A stretch of DNA of 64,000 nt from Phormidium tenue FACHB-886 (GTDB lineage: Bacteria; Cyanobacteriota; Cyanobacteriia; Elainellales; Elainellaceae). Positions 17,602 through 26,840 of this stretch are shown piece by piece. How positions within the stretch are numbered: position 1 is the first letter of the stretch; every line of letters begins with the position of its first letter. The stretch covers positions 414,265 through 478,264 of the forward strand of contig NZ_JACXWX010000002.1 of assembly GCF_014764505.1 (NCBI RefSeq). The letters are read 5' to 3'. The notes below the pieces were generated by a model. That model did not search any database. It was not told the origin of the DNA and worked only from the letters and a program-made list of their open reading frames with translations. A program made the position numbers and the translations under genes.

Positions 17602-17889
17602 CTACTCATCTGGCTCGATCGTGCTAGTCAGCCCGTGATTTTTTAATGTTTCGCAATAAAATTCTGCATGTTCTTGAGCACAGGTAATTACTAAAGCGAT
17701 CCCGTTGGTATGGGCTTCCATCATGATGCTAACTGCCTGCGGCATCGTCAAACCGCTGACGGTTTGCATTAGAGTCTGCACAACGTATTCCATTGGGTTG
17801 ACGTCATCATTGTGCAGCAGCACCTTATAGCGGGGTGCAGGCTTACGAACGGTGGATGTTGATCGCTGTTCAATCGTCTCGACTGCCAC
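17602..17889 (-). CDS. clpS: ATP-dependent Clp protease adaptor ClpS
   Basis: 95 residues. The ClpS core YKVLLHNDDVNPMEYVVQTL (residues ~22-41) contains the N-degron pocket residues N-D-D and the Met/Val positions. The rest, MMEAHTNGIALVITCAQEHAEFYCETLKNHGL, has the conserved H-x-x-G and E-H-A-E. ClpS hands N-end-rule substrates to the ClpC/ClpP machine. The start is GTG 17889 with GGAGAG about 11 nt upstream. Cyanobacteria often carry two ClpS forms; this looks like the ordinary one (ClpS1), a tentative call. Confidence 0.93.
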   Translation of the reverse strand: MAVETIEQRSTSTVRKPAPRYKVLLHNDDVNPMEYVVQTLMQTVSGLTMPQAVSIMMEAHTNGIALVITCAQEHAEFYCETLKNHGLTSTIEPDE

Positions 17890-18267
17890 AGGTCTGTTCT
17901 CTCCGTAAAGACTTATTCATTAATTGCTTTCTAGCGATGATTCGCTCCATGCCTATTGTTACAAAAACTTATTAAGTTGCAACCCTGAATTTGGCTGTCT
18001 GCTTCAAGTAAATCCGTGTCTAAGGACGCAAATTCAGTAAACCTTGTATAAACTTGTCAGATTTAGCGTATTTCTGCTGTAAAGAGGGAGTGTATCTACT
18101 ATTGCTAGGCGCAAGAATTTTATTCCTGTAAGAATATTTGCTCGCTATAGTGTGACTATTGAAAAAATGGCTAAGCCCAATTACATTTAACGCTACAGAA
18201 AGGGTTTTTGCCTTTAAGAAACGTTTTCGAGCTCTATCCCTAGCGTGTTTCTCACTCCAAAAAATCT
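17890..18267. other. 378-bp divergent intergenic region
   Basis: AT-rich; no ORF, tRNA or strong hairpin is seen. It must hold the promoters of clpS (minus) and of the propeller-RTX gene (plus). There is no obvious Shine-Dalgarno before ATG 18268. Confidence 0.5.
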
Positions 18268-19959
18268 ATGAACGTTCGCCCCCTTGGTTCAGAGCTATCT
18301 ATTAACCCAGTGACCTCTAACGATCAGACGCATCCTGCGATTGCCATCGATTCGCAGGGTAAGTTTGCCGTCGTTTGGGAAAGCGAAGCGCAAGATGAGG
18401 ATGGAAACGGCATCTATGGTCGGCTTTATCGATCGGGTGGCGCACCGAGCGGCACGGCGTTTCAGGTCAACACTACTGAAGAAAACGACCAAACTACGCC
18501 TGTCATCGCCATGGATGCGGTTGGCAACTTTGTAGTAGCTTGGGTCAGCGATCGGCAGGATGGCAGCGGCAACGGCATCTTTGCTCAGCAGTTTGATGCC
18601 ACCGGGCAACCCGTCGGCTCTGAGTTCCGGGTCAACACCAGCACGGATGGGGATCAAGAAGCTCCGGCAGTGGCAATGGATGCCAACGGCAACTATGTAA
18701 TTGCCTGGCAAAGCGATGGGCAGGCCGATCCCAGCACTATGGGAGAGGACTCAAGCGGCAACGGTATTTTTGCGCAGCGCTTCGATCGCACAGGTGCAAA
18801 AGTTGGCAGAGAGTTTCGGGTCAACACTACCACAGACAACGACCAGAGTAATCCAGCGATCGACCTCAACAGCACGGGCGAATTTGTCATTGCTTGGGAG
18901 AGCGCTCGCCAGGACAGCGACGGCGAAGGAGTGTTTGCCCAGCGTTTTAATCGCGATGGCACATCAGCAGGGCTGGAGTTTCAAGTCAACACCGAGGTTG
19001 AGGGCGATCAACGCAATGCTGCTGTGGCGATTGATTCGCTCGGTAGCTTTGTGGTGGCCTGGGAGGATGACGAGCGGGACGGCGATGGCAGCGGCATCTA
19101 CGCCAAACGCTTCAACGCCAGCGCCAACTCACGCGGTGAAGAATTTCGAGTCAATCAGGAAACTAGTGGCGACCAACGTAGCCCTGTAATTGGCATTGAT
19201 GCGGAAGGATACTTTACAGTCGCTTGGGCAAGCCAAGAGCAGGACGGCGATGGGGAAGGCATCTTTGCCCGTCGCTATAACGCGAACGGTGTTGCAGAGG
19301 GCAACGAGCTCCGGGTCAACAGCGAAACAGATGACGACCAGCGCGATCCGGCGATCGCCATTAACGGGGGCGGCAATTCTGCGATTACCTGGGTCAGCAG
19401 CAACCAAGACGGCGATGATGACGGCATCTTTGCCCAGCAGTACAGCACAGGCGAAGAAATTCCCAACAGCGGTATTGAAGGAGACAACCGCAACAATACG
19501 CTGCGCGGCACTTCGGGCAAAGACGAGATCAGCGGACTGCAGGGCAACGATCGCCTCTATGGATTTGCCGGAGATGATGTGCTGAACGGGGGCACAGGTA
19601 ACGATCGGCTTTATGGTGGGCGGGGGCGTGACCAGCTTAGAGGTGGAACGGGCAGCGATCGCCTAGAGGGTGGAATTGGCAATGACATGCTGTATGGAGA
19701 AGGCGATCCCGATCAGCTGGTGGGCGGCGGTGGACGCGATACATTTGCAATTGGCACGGCATCCGGTGCAGATACGATCGTCGACTTTCAAAAAGGGAGA
19801 GACCGGATCGGGCTGCTGGAGCAGCTTCAGTTTGGCAATTTAACAATCGTCCAAAGTGGCAGAGATACTTTAATTGGGGTAGGGGACGATTTAATTGCTA
19901 CGCTAACCAATGTCCAGGCAGCAACCATCAATCGATCAGATTTCGTACAAATCGGCTAA
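18268..19959 (+). CDS. Seven-repeat propeller-like protein with C-terminal RTX repeats
   Basis: 563 residues. Seven tandem repeats of about 55 residues (~7-395) share the pattern G-x-E-F-R-V-N-T...D-Q..P-A-I-A-M-D..G-N-F-V-V-A-W-x-S..Q-D-G-D-G-x-G-I-F-A-Q-R-F. Each has one central Trp and an acidic D-x-D-G-like loop; repeat 3 carries an ~8-residue insertion (ADPSTMGE). A seven-bladed beta-propeller is inferred. Hemolysin-type calcium-binding nonamers follow (~405-500, [14 protein letters not shown]), then [23 protein letters not shown] and a C-terminal tail typical of type I-secreted cyanobacterial proteins. There is no signal peptide. Likely cell-surface or extracellular; function unknown. 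It stands alone, 4 genes from the RTX esterase cluster. Confidence 0.85.
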   Translation: MNVRPLGSELSINPVTSNDQTHPAIAIDSQGKFAVVWESEAQDEDGNGIYGRLYRSGGAPSGTAFQVNTTEENDQTTPVIAMDAVGNFVVAWVSDRQDGSGNGIFAQQFDATGQPVGSEFRVNTSTDGDQEAPAVAMDANGNYVIAWQSDGQADPSTMGEDSSGNGIFAQRFDRTGAKVGREFRVNTTTDNDQSNPAIDLNSTGEFVIAWESARQDSDGEGVFAQRFNRDGTSAGLEFQVNTEVEGDQRNAAVAIDSLGSFVVAWEDDERDGDGSGIYAKRFNASANSRGEEFRVNQETSGDQRSPVIGIDAEGYFTVAWASQEQDGDGEGIFARRYNANGVAEGNELRVNSETDDDQRDPAIAINGGGNSAITWVSSNQDGDDDGIFAQQYSTGEEIPNSGIEGDNRNNTLRGTSGKDEISGLQGNDRLYGFAGDDVLNGGTGNDRLYGGRGRDQLRGGTGSDRLEGGIGNDMLYGEGDPDQLVGGGGRDTFAIGTASGADTIVDFQKGRDRIGLLEQLQFGNLTIVQSGRDTLIGVGDDLIATLTNVQAATINRSDFVQIG

Positions 19960-20115
19960 TCCAACTTTTTTGAAAGCAAGTGTAAAGCCCACAAACCCCG
20001 CACTTCCTGACATTCGCTAAGCTGTATCCCTCCTGTCATCCCTCCTCCCCCTCGACAGACTCACCAGGGGCGCTATGATAGACTACTAACGTGACATTTC
20101 TTAACGATCGGGCGA

Positions 20116-21531
20116 ATGACGATTTCTCTTCCTAGCGCCGATCGGTTCAAGGCACTCCTGACAGAGAAGCTTTTCTTTGGCAACGAGCCTACGCCTGAGC
20201 TGATTGCGATTCTGCTGGTGTACTTCGTTCAAGGCGTGTTGGGGCTGTCGCGGCTAGCCGTGAGCTTCTTCCTCAAGGATGAGTTGGCATTGAGTCCGGC
20301 ACAGGTTTCCGCTCTGATGGGGGTTGCTGCCCTGCCCTGGATGGTAAAGCCTCTGTTCGGCTTTCTGTCAGATGGGTTGCCGATTTTGGGCTATCGCCGT
20401 CGCCCCTACCTGATTTTGTCGGGCTTCTTGGGCTGTGCGGCTTGGGTAGCAATGGCAACGGTAGTCCATACAGCTTGGGCAGCAACTTTGGCGATTGCGC
20501 TAGGTTCGCTCTCGGTAGCGCTCAGCGATGTCATTGTGGATTCGCTGGTAGTGGAGCGGGCTAGAGCTGAGGAAGTCAAAGATGCCGGATCACTGCAGGC
20601 TTTAACTTGGGGCGCTTCGGCAATGGGGGGGCTAATTACTGCCTACCTGAGCGGCTATCTGCTAGAGCATTTCAGCAATCGCTTGGTCTTTGAGGTGACG
20701 GCGATCTTCCCGCTGATTGTGTCGATCGTGGCATGGCTGATCGCTGAGTCTCGCGTGGAGCCGGGCAATCGCTGGTCGGCAATTTGGGATCAGGTGAAGC
20801 AGCTCAAAGGTGCTATCACTCAAAAGTCGATCTGGCTGCCGACTGCCTTTATATTTATTTGGCAGGCAACCCCCACAGCAGATTCCGCTTTTTTCTTTTT
20901 CACGACCAACGAGCTAGGCTTTCAGCCGGAGTTTTTGGGACGAGTGCGGCTGGTAACGAGTTTGGCGGCGCTGTTTGGCATCTGGCTGTTTCAGCGATTT
21001 CTCAAAACTGTGCCAATGCGCGTCATGTTTGGCTGGAGTACGGTGATCTCGGCGGCACTCGGGATGACGACACTGCTGCTGGTTACACATGCTAACCGGG
21101 CAATTGGTATTGACGATCACTGGTTTAGCCTGGGCGATAGTCTGGTGCTGACCGTAATGGGACAGATCGCCTTCATGCCCGTGCTGATTTTGGCAGCGCG
21201 GCTCTGCCCTCCGGGAGTTGAGGCAACGCTGTTTGCCTTGTTAATGTCAATTTATAACCTGGCAGGATTCCTGTCTTATGAGCTGGGCGCTGGCTTGATG
21301 CACTGGTTGGGTGTCAACGAGACCAACTTCAGTAATCTTTGGCTGCTCGTAGTGATCACAAACTTGACAACGCTGTTGCCGTTGCCGCTGTTAGGCTGGC
21401 TTCCTGATGCTCAGGCAAGTCGAGCGCCAACGATCGTTGAGTCGAATGCTCTCCCTTCGGCTTCTGCTGCAACCCTGCCTGCAGAACTGGCAGCCGTTGA
21501 GCAAGAGCTAGTCACAGAGCTGGGGCAATAG
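20116..21531 (+). CDS. Folate/biopterin transporter (FBT family, MFS superfamily)
   Basis: 471 residues with about 12 membrane segments. The start of the transporter domain, LIAILLVYFVQGVLGLSRLAVSFFLKDELALSPAQ, and LSDGLPILGYRRRPYLILSG are FBT/BT1 hallmarks. ALSDVIVDSLVVERARAE is the conserved D-x-x-V-D-x-L-V motif. Cyanobacterial and plastid members (such as Synechocystis slr0642) move folates across the membrane. The carotenoid oxygenase gene begins 75 bp downstream on the same strand, so co-transcription is possible. Confidence 0.9.
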   Translation: MTISLPSADRFKALLTEKLFFGNEPTPELIAILLVYFVQGVLGLSRLAVSFFLKDELALSPAQVSALMGVAALPWMVKPLFGFLSDGLPILGYRRRPYLILSGFLGCAAWVAMATVVHTAWAATLAIALGSLSVALSDVIVDSLVVERARAEEVKDAGSLQALTWGASAMGGLITAYLSGYLLEHFSNRLVFEVTAIFPLIVSIVAWLIAESRVEPGNRWSAIWDQVKQLKGAITQKSIWLPTAFIFIWQATPTADSAFFFFTTNELGFQPEFLGRVRLVTSLAALFGIWLFQRFLKTVPMRVMFGWSTVISAALGMTTLLLVTHANRAIGIDDHWFSLGDSLVLTVMGQIAFMPVLILAARLCPPGVEATLFALLMSIYNLAGFLSYELGAGLMHWLGVNETNFSNLWLLVVITNLTTLLPLPLLGWLPDAQASRAPTIVESNALPSASAATLPAELAAVEQELVTELGQ

Positions 21532-21606
21532 CGGCAACAGCCATGCATAAGCTGCAACCCTGCTCAGCTGCGTAACTCAAATCATTTTTTTGAATTTCAA
21601 CCCGCT

Positions 21607-23097
21607 ATGCAAAGTTTTCAGCTTGAGCAAGAGGTTCGTTCTGAGGACGGACTGTCGTACAGTCTTGGAGAATGGCAAAAGGGCTATCGATCGGTTCACG
21701 ACGAACACGATTACTGGATCGACGAGATTGAAGGCAAAATTCCTGCAGCCTTAACCGGAACCCTGTTTCGCAACGGTCCAGGAACCTTAGATGTAGGTGG
21801 ACAGCGGTTTCATCACCCGTTTGATGGTGACGGCATGATTGCTGCCTTCACTTTTGCCGACGGACGCGCTCATTTCCGCAACCGATTCGTGCGAACGCAA
21901 GGATACATTGAGGAGCAAACAGCCCAGAAGATCCTTTATCGGGGCGTGTTTGGTACCCAAAAATCGGGGGGCTGGCTCGCTAACGCCTTTGACCTCCGCC
22001 TCAAGAATATTGCCAATACCAACATCATCTATTGGGGCGATAAGCTGCTGGCGCTCTGGGAAGCGGCTGAACCGCATCGGCTTGACCCCTACACGCTAGA
22101 AACGATCGGCTTGGATTATTTGGATGGCGTTTTGCAGCCCGGATCAGCGTTTGCCGCCCATCCTCGGATCGACCCAGCTTGTGCGATCGATAATGGCGAG
22201 CCTTGTTTGGTCAATTTTGCAATCAAACCAGGGCTGTCTACAAATATCACAATCTACGAATTCAATCCGGCAGGTCAACTGCTGCGCCAGCATACCCACG
22301 CAGTTCCGGGCTTCGCCTTCGTTCATGACTTTGCGATCACGCCCAACTACTGCATCTTCTTTCAGGCTCCCATGAGCTTTAACCCATTGCCGTTTGTGCT
22401 GGGTATGAAGGGCGCAGGGCAATGTCTGCAGGTGCAGCCCAACCAGCCCACGCAGGTGATCATCATTCCTCGACACGGAAATGAACCCGTGCGACGGATC
22501 CCGGTTGAGGCAGGCTTTGTCTTCCACCATGCCAACGCCTTTGAGCAAGAAGGTGCACTGTATGTCGATTCGATCTGCTATGCCCACCTGCCGACGATCG
22601 ACCCCAACCAGGACTACCGAGAAGTTCGCTTCTCTGTACTGGCTCCGGGTCAGCTCTGGCGTTTTCGGTTTGACTTAGAGACAGAGCAGGTCGAGCGCCA
22701 AATCGTGGAGTCACGCTGCTGCGAATTCCCGGTGGTGCATCCCGATCGCGTGGGTCGTCCTTATCGCTATGCCTACATTGGCGCTGCTCACGCTGGTGAA
22801 GGGAATGCCCCGCTGCAAGCCCTTCTCAAGCTCGATCTAGAGACTGAAGAGCGGCAGCTTTGGAGCGCTGCCCCGCATGGTTTCGCCGGAGAACCTGTGT
22901 TTGTGCCCCATCCGGATGGCGAGCGGGAAGACGACGGCTGGCTGCTGACGCTGATTTTCAATGGCAAGCTCGAACGATCGCAGTTGATTATCCACGATGC
23001 CAGAGATATCCGTAAGCCAGTGGCAACGCTAACGCTCAAACACCATGTCCCTTACGGGCTGCACGGCAGCTTTATTCCTCATTGCTTTTTGCGGTAG
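21607..23097 (+). CDS. Carotenoid oxygenase (apocarotenoid-15,15'-oxygenase type)
   Basis: 496 residues, a usual length for bacterial members. It belongs to the RPE65/ACO family of seven-bladed non-haem iron dioxygenases. Early conserved text is IPAALTGTLFRNGPGTLDVGGQRFHHPFDGDGMI. The four iron-ligand histidines are expected in AAHPRIDP, FVHDFAITPNY, FVFHHANAFEQ and YGLHGSFIPH, and all are present. It cleaves apocarotenals to retinal-type products, or related substrates. The last 26 bp overlap the 3' end of the convergent CPBP gene (23072-23097). Paralogue type (ACO versus CCD/NSC) cannot be settled by eye. Confidence 0.92.
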   Translation: MQSFQLEQEVRSEDGLSYSLGEWQKGYRSVHDEHDYWIDEIEGKIPAALTGTLFRNGPGTLDVGGQRFHHPFDGDGMIAAFTFADGRAHFRNRFVRTQGYIEEQTAQKILYRGVFGTQKSGGWLANAFDLRLKNIANTNIIYWGDKLLALWEAAEPHRLDPYTLETIGLDYLDGVLQPGSAFAAHPRIDPACAIDNGEPCLVNFAIKPGLSTNITIYEFNPAGQLLRQHTHAVPGFAFVHDFAITPNYCIFFQAPMSFNPLPFVLGMKGAGQCLQVQPNQPTQVIIIPRHGNEPVRRIPVEAGFVFHHANAFEQEGALYVDSICYAHLPTIDPNQDYREVRFSVLAPGQLWRFRFDLETEQVERQIVESRCCEFPVVHPDRVGRPYRYAYIGAAHAGEGNAPLQALLKLDLETEERQLWSAAPHGFAGEPVFVPHPDGEREDDGWLLTLIFNGKLERSQLIIHDARDIRKPVATLTLKHHVPYGLHGSFIPHCFLR

Positions 23098-24016
23098 GCG
23101 CAGTCCGGCGGCGGAATCCAAAAAATAGATAGTAGGCGATCGCCATAAACAGCAGCAGCGCCACCAGATCCAAGCGGGGGTCGGAGGGCTGCTGCTGTGT
23201 CCATAGGGCAGGCATTCGTAAGGCAGAATCCTCAGTCGTGCTGAATACAAAGCTGAAATTGTTTGCGGCATGCACCCCGATTGCCAGCTCTAGTCGATCG
23301 TCTTTGAGGGTAATTAGGGCTAAAAATGCGCCCATAGTGAAGTAAATCAGCGTTATCCAAACAATCCCCCGGCTAACTTCGGGATTGCCCAGGTGCGGCA
23401 ATGTGAACAAGAGGCTGCTCACCAGCACTAGAATGAACCGCTGTTGGGTTAACAACCCCAGCCCTTGCAGCAAATAGCCCCGAAAAAATAGTTCTTCGGT
23501 CCCGGTTTGGATAGGCGTCAGGATTAGGGCGGCGATCAGCAGCGGAATCCATTGGCTAGCATCGAAGCTAAAACGGAAGCTGCCCGGATCGAGCAGAATT
23601 GAAACAGCCGTACTAAGGTTGAGCAGTAAAAACCACACGGCGAACCCATACAAGAGTCGTCTCCACTTTAGGGTGCGATCGGCACTAATCAAACTTCGGA
23701 ACTGCCGCCGATGGATCCCTTTAACTGTAATCAGCAGCCCCAGGAAGAAAAATAGAAAGGGAACGTTTGTAGCAATAAAGGTTTCGACAGAGGGCGTTTC
23801 TAGAAAGATTAGGAGCTGCTGTTGGAGCTGATTTTGCAGCTCGGCTGGATCAAGATTTTGCGACAGCAGCGGTACGGCGATGAAGAGGGCAATACAAATT
23901 CCTGTGACTAATCCGCCCACAATCAGCCAGAGAAACAGCGTCAGCAAAATTCCTAGCAGGTAGCGCCACCACTGGTTTTGTCCTTGCCGGGCTGCATCCA
24001 AGTAACGTTGAGTCAT
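23072..24016 (-). CDS. CPBP intramembrane metalloprotease
   Basis: 314 residues with about eight hydrophobic segments. The CPBP motifs are TGTEELFFRGYLLQGLG (~residues 193-209), LFTLPHLGNPE and GVHAANNFSFVF (third metal-ligand region). Substrate unknown. It is a second paralogue next to the one at 16603, but with a longer N-terminus. Its end overlaps the carotenoid oxygenase by 26 bp tail-to-tail. The upstream region holds a long hairpin element (24072-24116). Confidence 0.85.
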   Translation of the reverse strand: MTQRYLDAARQGQNQWWRYLLGILLTLFLWLIVGGLVTGICIALFIAVPLLSQNLDPAELQNQLQQQLLIFLETPSVETFIATNVPFLFFFLGLLITVKGIHRRQFRSLISADRTLKWRRLLYGFAVWFLLLNLSTAVSILLDPGSFRFSFDASQWIPLLIAALILTPIQTGTEELFFRGYLLQGLGLLTQQRFILVLVSSLLFTLPHLGNPEVSRGIVWITLIYFTMGAFLALITLKDDRLELAIGVHAANNFSFVFSTTEDSALRMPALWTQQQPSDPRLDLVALLLFMAIAYYLFFGFRRRTAPTAKSNEE

Positions 24017-24071
24017 ACTGTCTCTCAGTGCGCTATCTCGATAGTACGGCGTACACGCCTAAATTGAAGTT

Positions 24072-24116
24072 CTTTCTGTGTGAAAACCTCACGAAGCGGG
24101 GTTTTCACACAGAAAG
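24072..24116. repeat. 17-bp-arm hairpin; best copy of a dispersed intergenic repeat
   Basis: Perfect 17-bp arms (24072-24088 and 24100-24116; CTTTCTGTGTGAAAACC and its inverse) flank an 11-nt loop. The surrounding 24056-24146 resembles sequences at 33305-33391 and 60774-60838, which are degenerate copies. It lies between two divergent starts (24016 minus and 24184 plus). Confidence 0.65.
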
Positions 24117-24183
24117 TTTGGCTTAACCTGTAGGCACAGCGCTATCCTCTGAGATGGGCGATCGTCCTGCTACCCCCCCAACC

Positions 24184-25101
24184 ATGACTTCTGCCAAAAT
24201 TGTTTCTCTCATCCCCAGCGCCACCGAAATTGTTGCCTTCTTGGGCCTAGCCGATTGTCTCGTGGGTCGCTCGCATGAATGCGACTACCCCGAAACCGTC
24301 CGCTCGCTTCCCATCTGTACTGAACCCAAATTCAATCCCCAAGGAACCAGCCGCGAAATTCACGATCGCGTCACTGATCTGCTGCAATCGGCGTTAAGCG
24401 TTTATCGAGTTAAAACCGAAGTACTGGAACAGCTTCAGCCCACGCACATTTTGACTCAAGCACAATGCGAAGTCTGTGCGGTGAGTTTGGCAGAGGTGGA
24501 GCAAGCCGTAGACCAGCTCACCCACAGCCAGCCGCACATTCTTTCGCTTCAGCCCAATGTGCTAGCCGATTTGTGGTCAGATCTGGAGCGAGTGGCGGCA
24601 GCACTGGAGGTCGATGCGGCTGATGCAATCGCCATGCTGCAGCAGCGAGTTGAGGTTTGCGCCCAAGCGACTCAGCCCCTAGCCACGCGGCCGACGGTTG
24701 CCTGTATTGAATGGGTGGAGCCACTAATGGCGGCAGGCAATTGGATTCCAGAGCTTGTGGCGATCGCAGGTGGAACCTCTCTATTTGGTACAGTTGGGCA
24801 GCACTCGCCCTGGCTGGACTGGGAGGCGCTCGTTGCAGCTGATCCAGATGTCATTATCTTCATGCCCTGTGGCTTTGACCTGCAGCGCACTCGCCAAGAG
24901 GCTGATTTGCTCAAGCAGCGACCAGAATGGGCTCGGCTGGCGGTAGTGCAAACGGGGCGGGTCTATATCACCGATGGCAATCAATATTTCAACCGTCCTG
25001 GACACCGACTGGTGGATTCATTAGAAATCCTGGCGGAGATTTTGCACCCGGACCTGTTTCAGTTTGGCTACGAGGGAACGGGTTGGCAGCGAAAAGCTTA
25101 A
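24184..25101 (+). CDS. Cobalamin-binding-like periplasmic-binding-protein family (BtuF/FepB-type)
   Basis: About 305 residues. The fold is class III periplasmic binding: IVSLIPSATEIVAFLGLADCLVGRSHECDYP near the N-terminus and VACIEWVEPLMAAGNWIPELV in the middle. DPDVIIFMPCGFDLQRT and YFNRPGHRLVDSLEILAEILHP near the end are typical of proteins named cobalamin-binding protein. There is no signal peptide, so it may act in the cytosol or not be a transport component. ATG 24184 is preferred over 24154 because the fold starts there. It ends 4 bp inside the convergent pentapeptide gene. Confidence 0.8.
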   Translation: MTSAKIVSLIPSATEIVAFLGLADCLVGRSHECDYPETVRSLPICTEPKFNPQGTSREIHDRVTDLLQSALSVYRVKTEVLEQLQPTHILTQAQCEVCAVSLAEVEQAVDQLTHSQPHILSLQPNVLADLWSDLERVAAALEVDAADAIAMLQQRVEVCAQATQPLATRPTVACIEWVEPLMAAGNWIPELVAIAGGTSLFGTVGQHSPWLDWEALVAADPDVIIFMPCGFDLQRTRQEADLLKQRPEWARLAVVQTGRVYITDGNQYFNRPGHRLVDSLEILAEILHPDLFQFGYEGTGWQRKA

Positions 25102-25955
25102 CGCCCGCCGCCCAGCCCAGGCACAAATTGCAGCAGCATTCCGGCGATCGATCCCAGGAAGTTGAGGAAGCCTCCGCCCCCATTACCCCCACCCCGGCTG
25201 CCTCCACTGCTGCCGCTTGCTGTAGTAGGGCTGCTTCCATCGCCGCCATAGCGAGGAGGTCTTGCTTCTGCTTCCTGGAGCGCTTGGATGCCTGCCACAA
25301 ACTGAGTCGAAACGTCCTGCCCTCGAGCATTACCCTGCGCTGCGTATAGCGCTTGGGCTTTTTCGGCATCTGCCAGTGCGCCAGGGCGATCGCCTAAGTG
25401 AAACCGCGCTACCCCCCGCGCTAGCACCGCATTGGCAAAATCGGGCTTCTGGGTTAGGGCTTGGTCGTAGTTATTAATTGCGCCTCGGAAGTTACCGCGC
25501 TGTGCCTCTGTCAAACCAAGAACATAAAGATTTTCGGCTGTAGCAACTTCAGGCGGCAGCCCAACTGCACCCAGCAAATTTGCTCCTTCTACATTCGCTC
25601 CTTCCCAGATTGCTCCAGTTAACACTGCCCCCCGTAAATCAGCGCCTTGCAGATTGGCTCCTCGTAGATCGGCATTGGTCAAGTTGGCGCTAAATAATAC
25701 TGCTCCCGATAGATCTGCCCCTTGTAGCTTGGCATTACTTAGGTTGATACGGCTCATATTTGCGCCGGTTAAATTGGCACTGGTGAGGTCGGCTCCAGCC
25801 AAATTAGCGTAGACAAGCCCAGCATTGCTCAAGTCGCAGCGCGGACAGGCTTTAGTGCTGATAAGCTGCTGAGTATGCTGAATATTTTCAGCCGAGACAG
25901 ACGTAGCCAGGGAAAGCGCTAGGAGGGTAAAAGTGGGGAGAAAACGGAGTTTCAT
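25098..25955 (-). CDS. Exported pentapeptide-repeat and TPR protein
   Basis: 285 residues. A signal peptide (MKLRFLPTFTLLALSLATSVSA) is followed by TKACPRCDL, a CxxC-type motif, then about 90 residues of A(D/N)Lxx pentapeptide repeats (right-handed beta-helix). A TPR-like stretch follows (AINNYDQALTQKPDFANAVLARGVARFHLGDRPGAL), and a Gly/Ser-rich tail with GGGFLNFLGSIAGMLLQFVPGLGGGR. Probably periplasmic or membrane-associated; function unknown. ATG 25955 gives the signal peptide; an upstream TTG is unlikely. The CxxC-plus-pentapeptide start recurs in the protein at 49930. Confidence 0.82.
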   Translation of the reverse strand: MKLRFLPTFTLLALSLATSVSAENIQHTQQLISTKACPRCDLSNAGLVYANLAGADLTSANLTGANMSRINLSNAKLQGADLSGAVLFSANLTNADLRGANLQGADLRGAVLTGAIWEGANVEGANLLGAVGLPPEVATAENLYVLGLTEAQRGNFRGAINNYDQALTQKPDFANAVLARGVARFHLGDRPGALADAEKAQALYAAQGNARGQDVSTQFVAGIQALQEAEARPPRYGGDGSSPTTASGSSGGSRGGGNGGGGFLNFLGSIAGMLLQFVPGLGGGR

Positions 25956-26184
25956 ATGGACAGCGAGAAAGATAAGGAAAGACAAGGGCGTACTGAAGAT
26001 TTTAATCAGATTGGTGAGATTTTCCAGGGGGGAGCATCTCCTGGTAAGGTGCTTTGGTTTATTGCCAGAGGCGACACTTATCCACGCTTAGCGGTATCAC
26101 GCTAATTGCTAAAAAATGAGATATACATTCCACATATAGTGCCTCAAAAATCAAATTTAGTGGCATAACTCTACCCAAAGGGTC

Positions 26185-26757
26185 ATGGGTGATATGGCAG
26201 ATTTGTCTGGCTCTTCTCAATCACGGTTTTTCATTGCGCTAATTCCGCCGATCGCTGTCCAGGACTATGCAAATGTCCTGATCCAGGAGCTAAGCGCTCG
26301 CTACAGCACACGCACCGCCAACGCTCCTCCCCATGTGACGCTTCAGGCTCCTTTTCTGTGGCAGTTAACGGCAGCAGCAGAGCTAGAAAGCTGCTTGCAG
26401 GCGTTTGCCAAGACTGTTGCCCCAGTGCCAGTGAAACTGGTTGGGTTCGGCGCGTTTGCGCCACGGGTTTTATACATCAATGTTTTAAAGACCCCCGAAC
26501 TGCTAATGCTGCAATCTAAGCTGCTGATGCATCTAGAGCAGCAGCTCCAAATTATTGACCCGGTCGCTAAAAGCCGCCCTTTTACGCCGCATCTTACACT
26601 TGCCTCTCGCAAGCTGACTCGCCAAACCTTTCGGCAAGCTTGGGAAGAGCTACAGCTGCGATCGGTTGAGTTTGAGTTTGTGGGCGATCGGCTGACGCTG
26701 CTGCTCCACAACGGGCAACAGTGGCAGGTGCAATCAGAGGCAACGCTAAGAGGATGA
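26185..26757 (+). CDS. 2'-5' RNA ligase/2H phosphoesterase family protein
   Basis: 190 residues. The two H-x-T-L signatures of 2H phosphoesterases are PPHVTLQAPF (~residues 49-58) and FTPHLTLASRK (~132-142). Members (LigT/ThpR-like) hydrolyse cyclic phosphodiesters in RNA or nucleotides. The N-terminus RFFIALIPPIAVQDYANVL is also typical. ATG 26185 has a near-by alternative Met 3 codons later. It is convergent with the pentapeptide gene at 26835. Confidence 0.85.
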   Translation: MGDMADLSGSSQSRFFIALIPPIAVQDYANVLIQELSARYSTRTANAPPHVTLQAPFLWQLTAAAELESCLQAFAKTVAPVPVKLVGFGAFAPRVLYINVLKTPELLMLQSKLLMHLEQQLQIIDPVAKSRPFTPHLTLASRKLTRQTFRQAWEELQLRSVEFEFVGDRLTLLLHNGQQWQVQSEATLRG

Positions 26758-26810
26758 TGCAGCGCTTTGAGCTTAATTACCAGTGAATTACCAGTGTTTG
26801 GTTGTCAGGG

Positions 26811-26840
26811 GAGTAGCTTATGCTCAGCGGTCAGCTACTC
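26811..26840. terminator. Weak stem-loop between convergent genes
   Basis: GAGTAGCT (26811-26818) pairs with AGCTACTC (26833-26840) around a 14-nt loop and overlaps the stop of the minus-strand gene. No clear T-run. An 11-bp direct repeat (AATTACCAGTG twice, 26775-26796) lies beside it. Confidence 0.3.
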
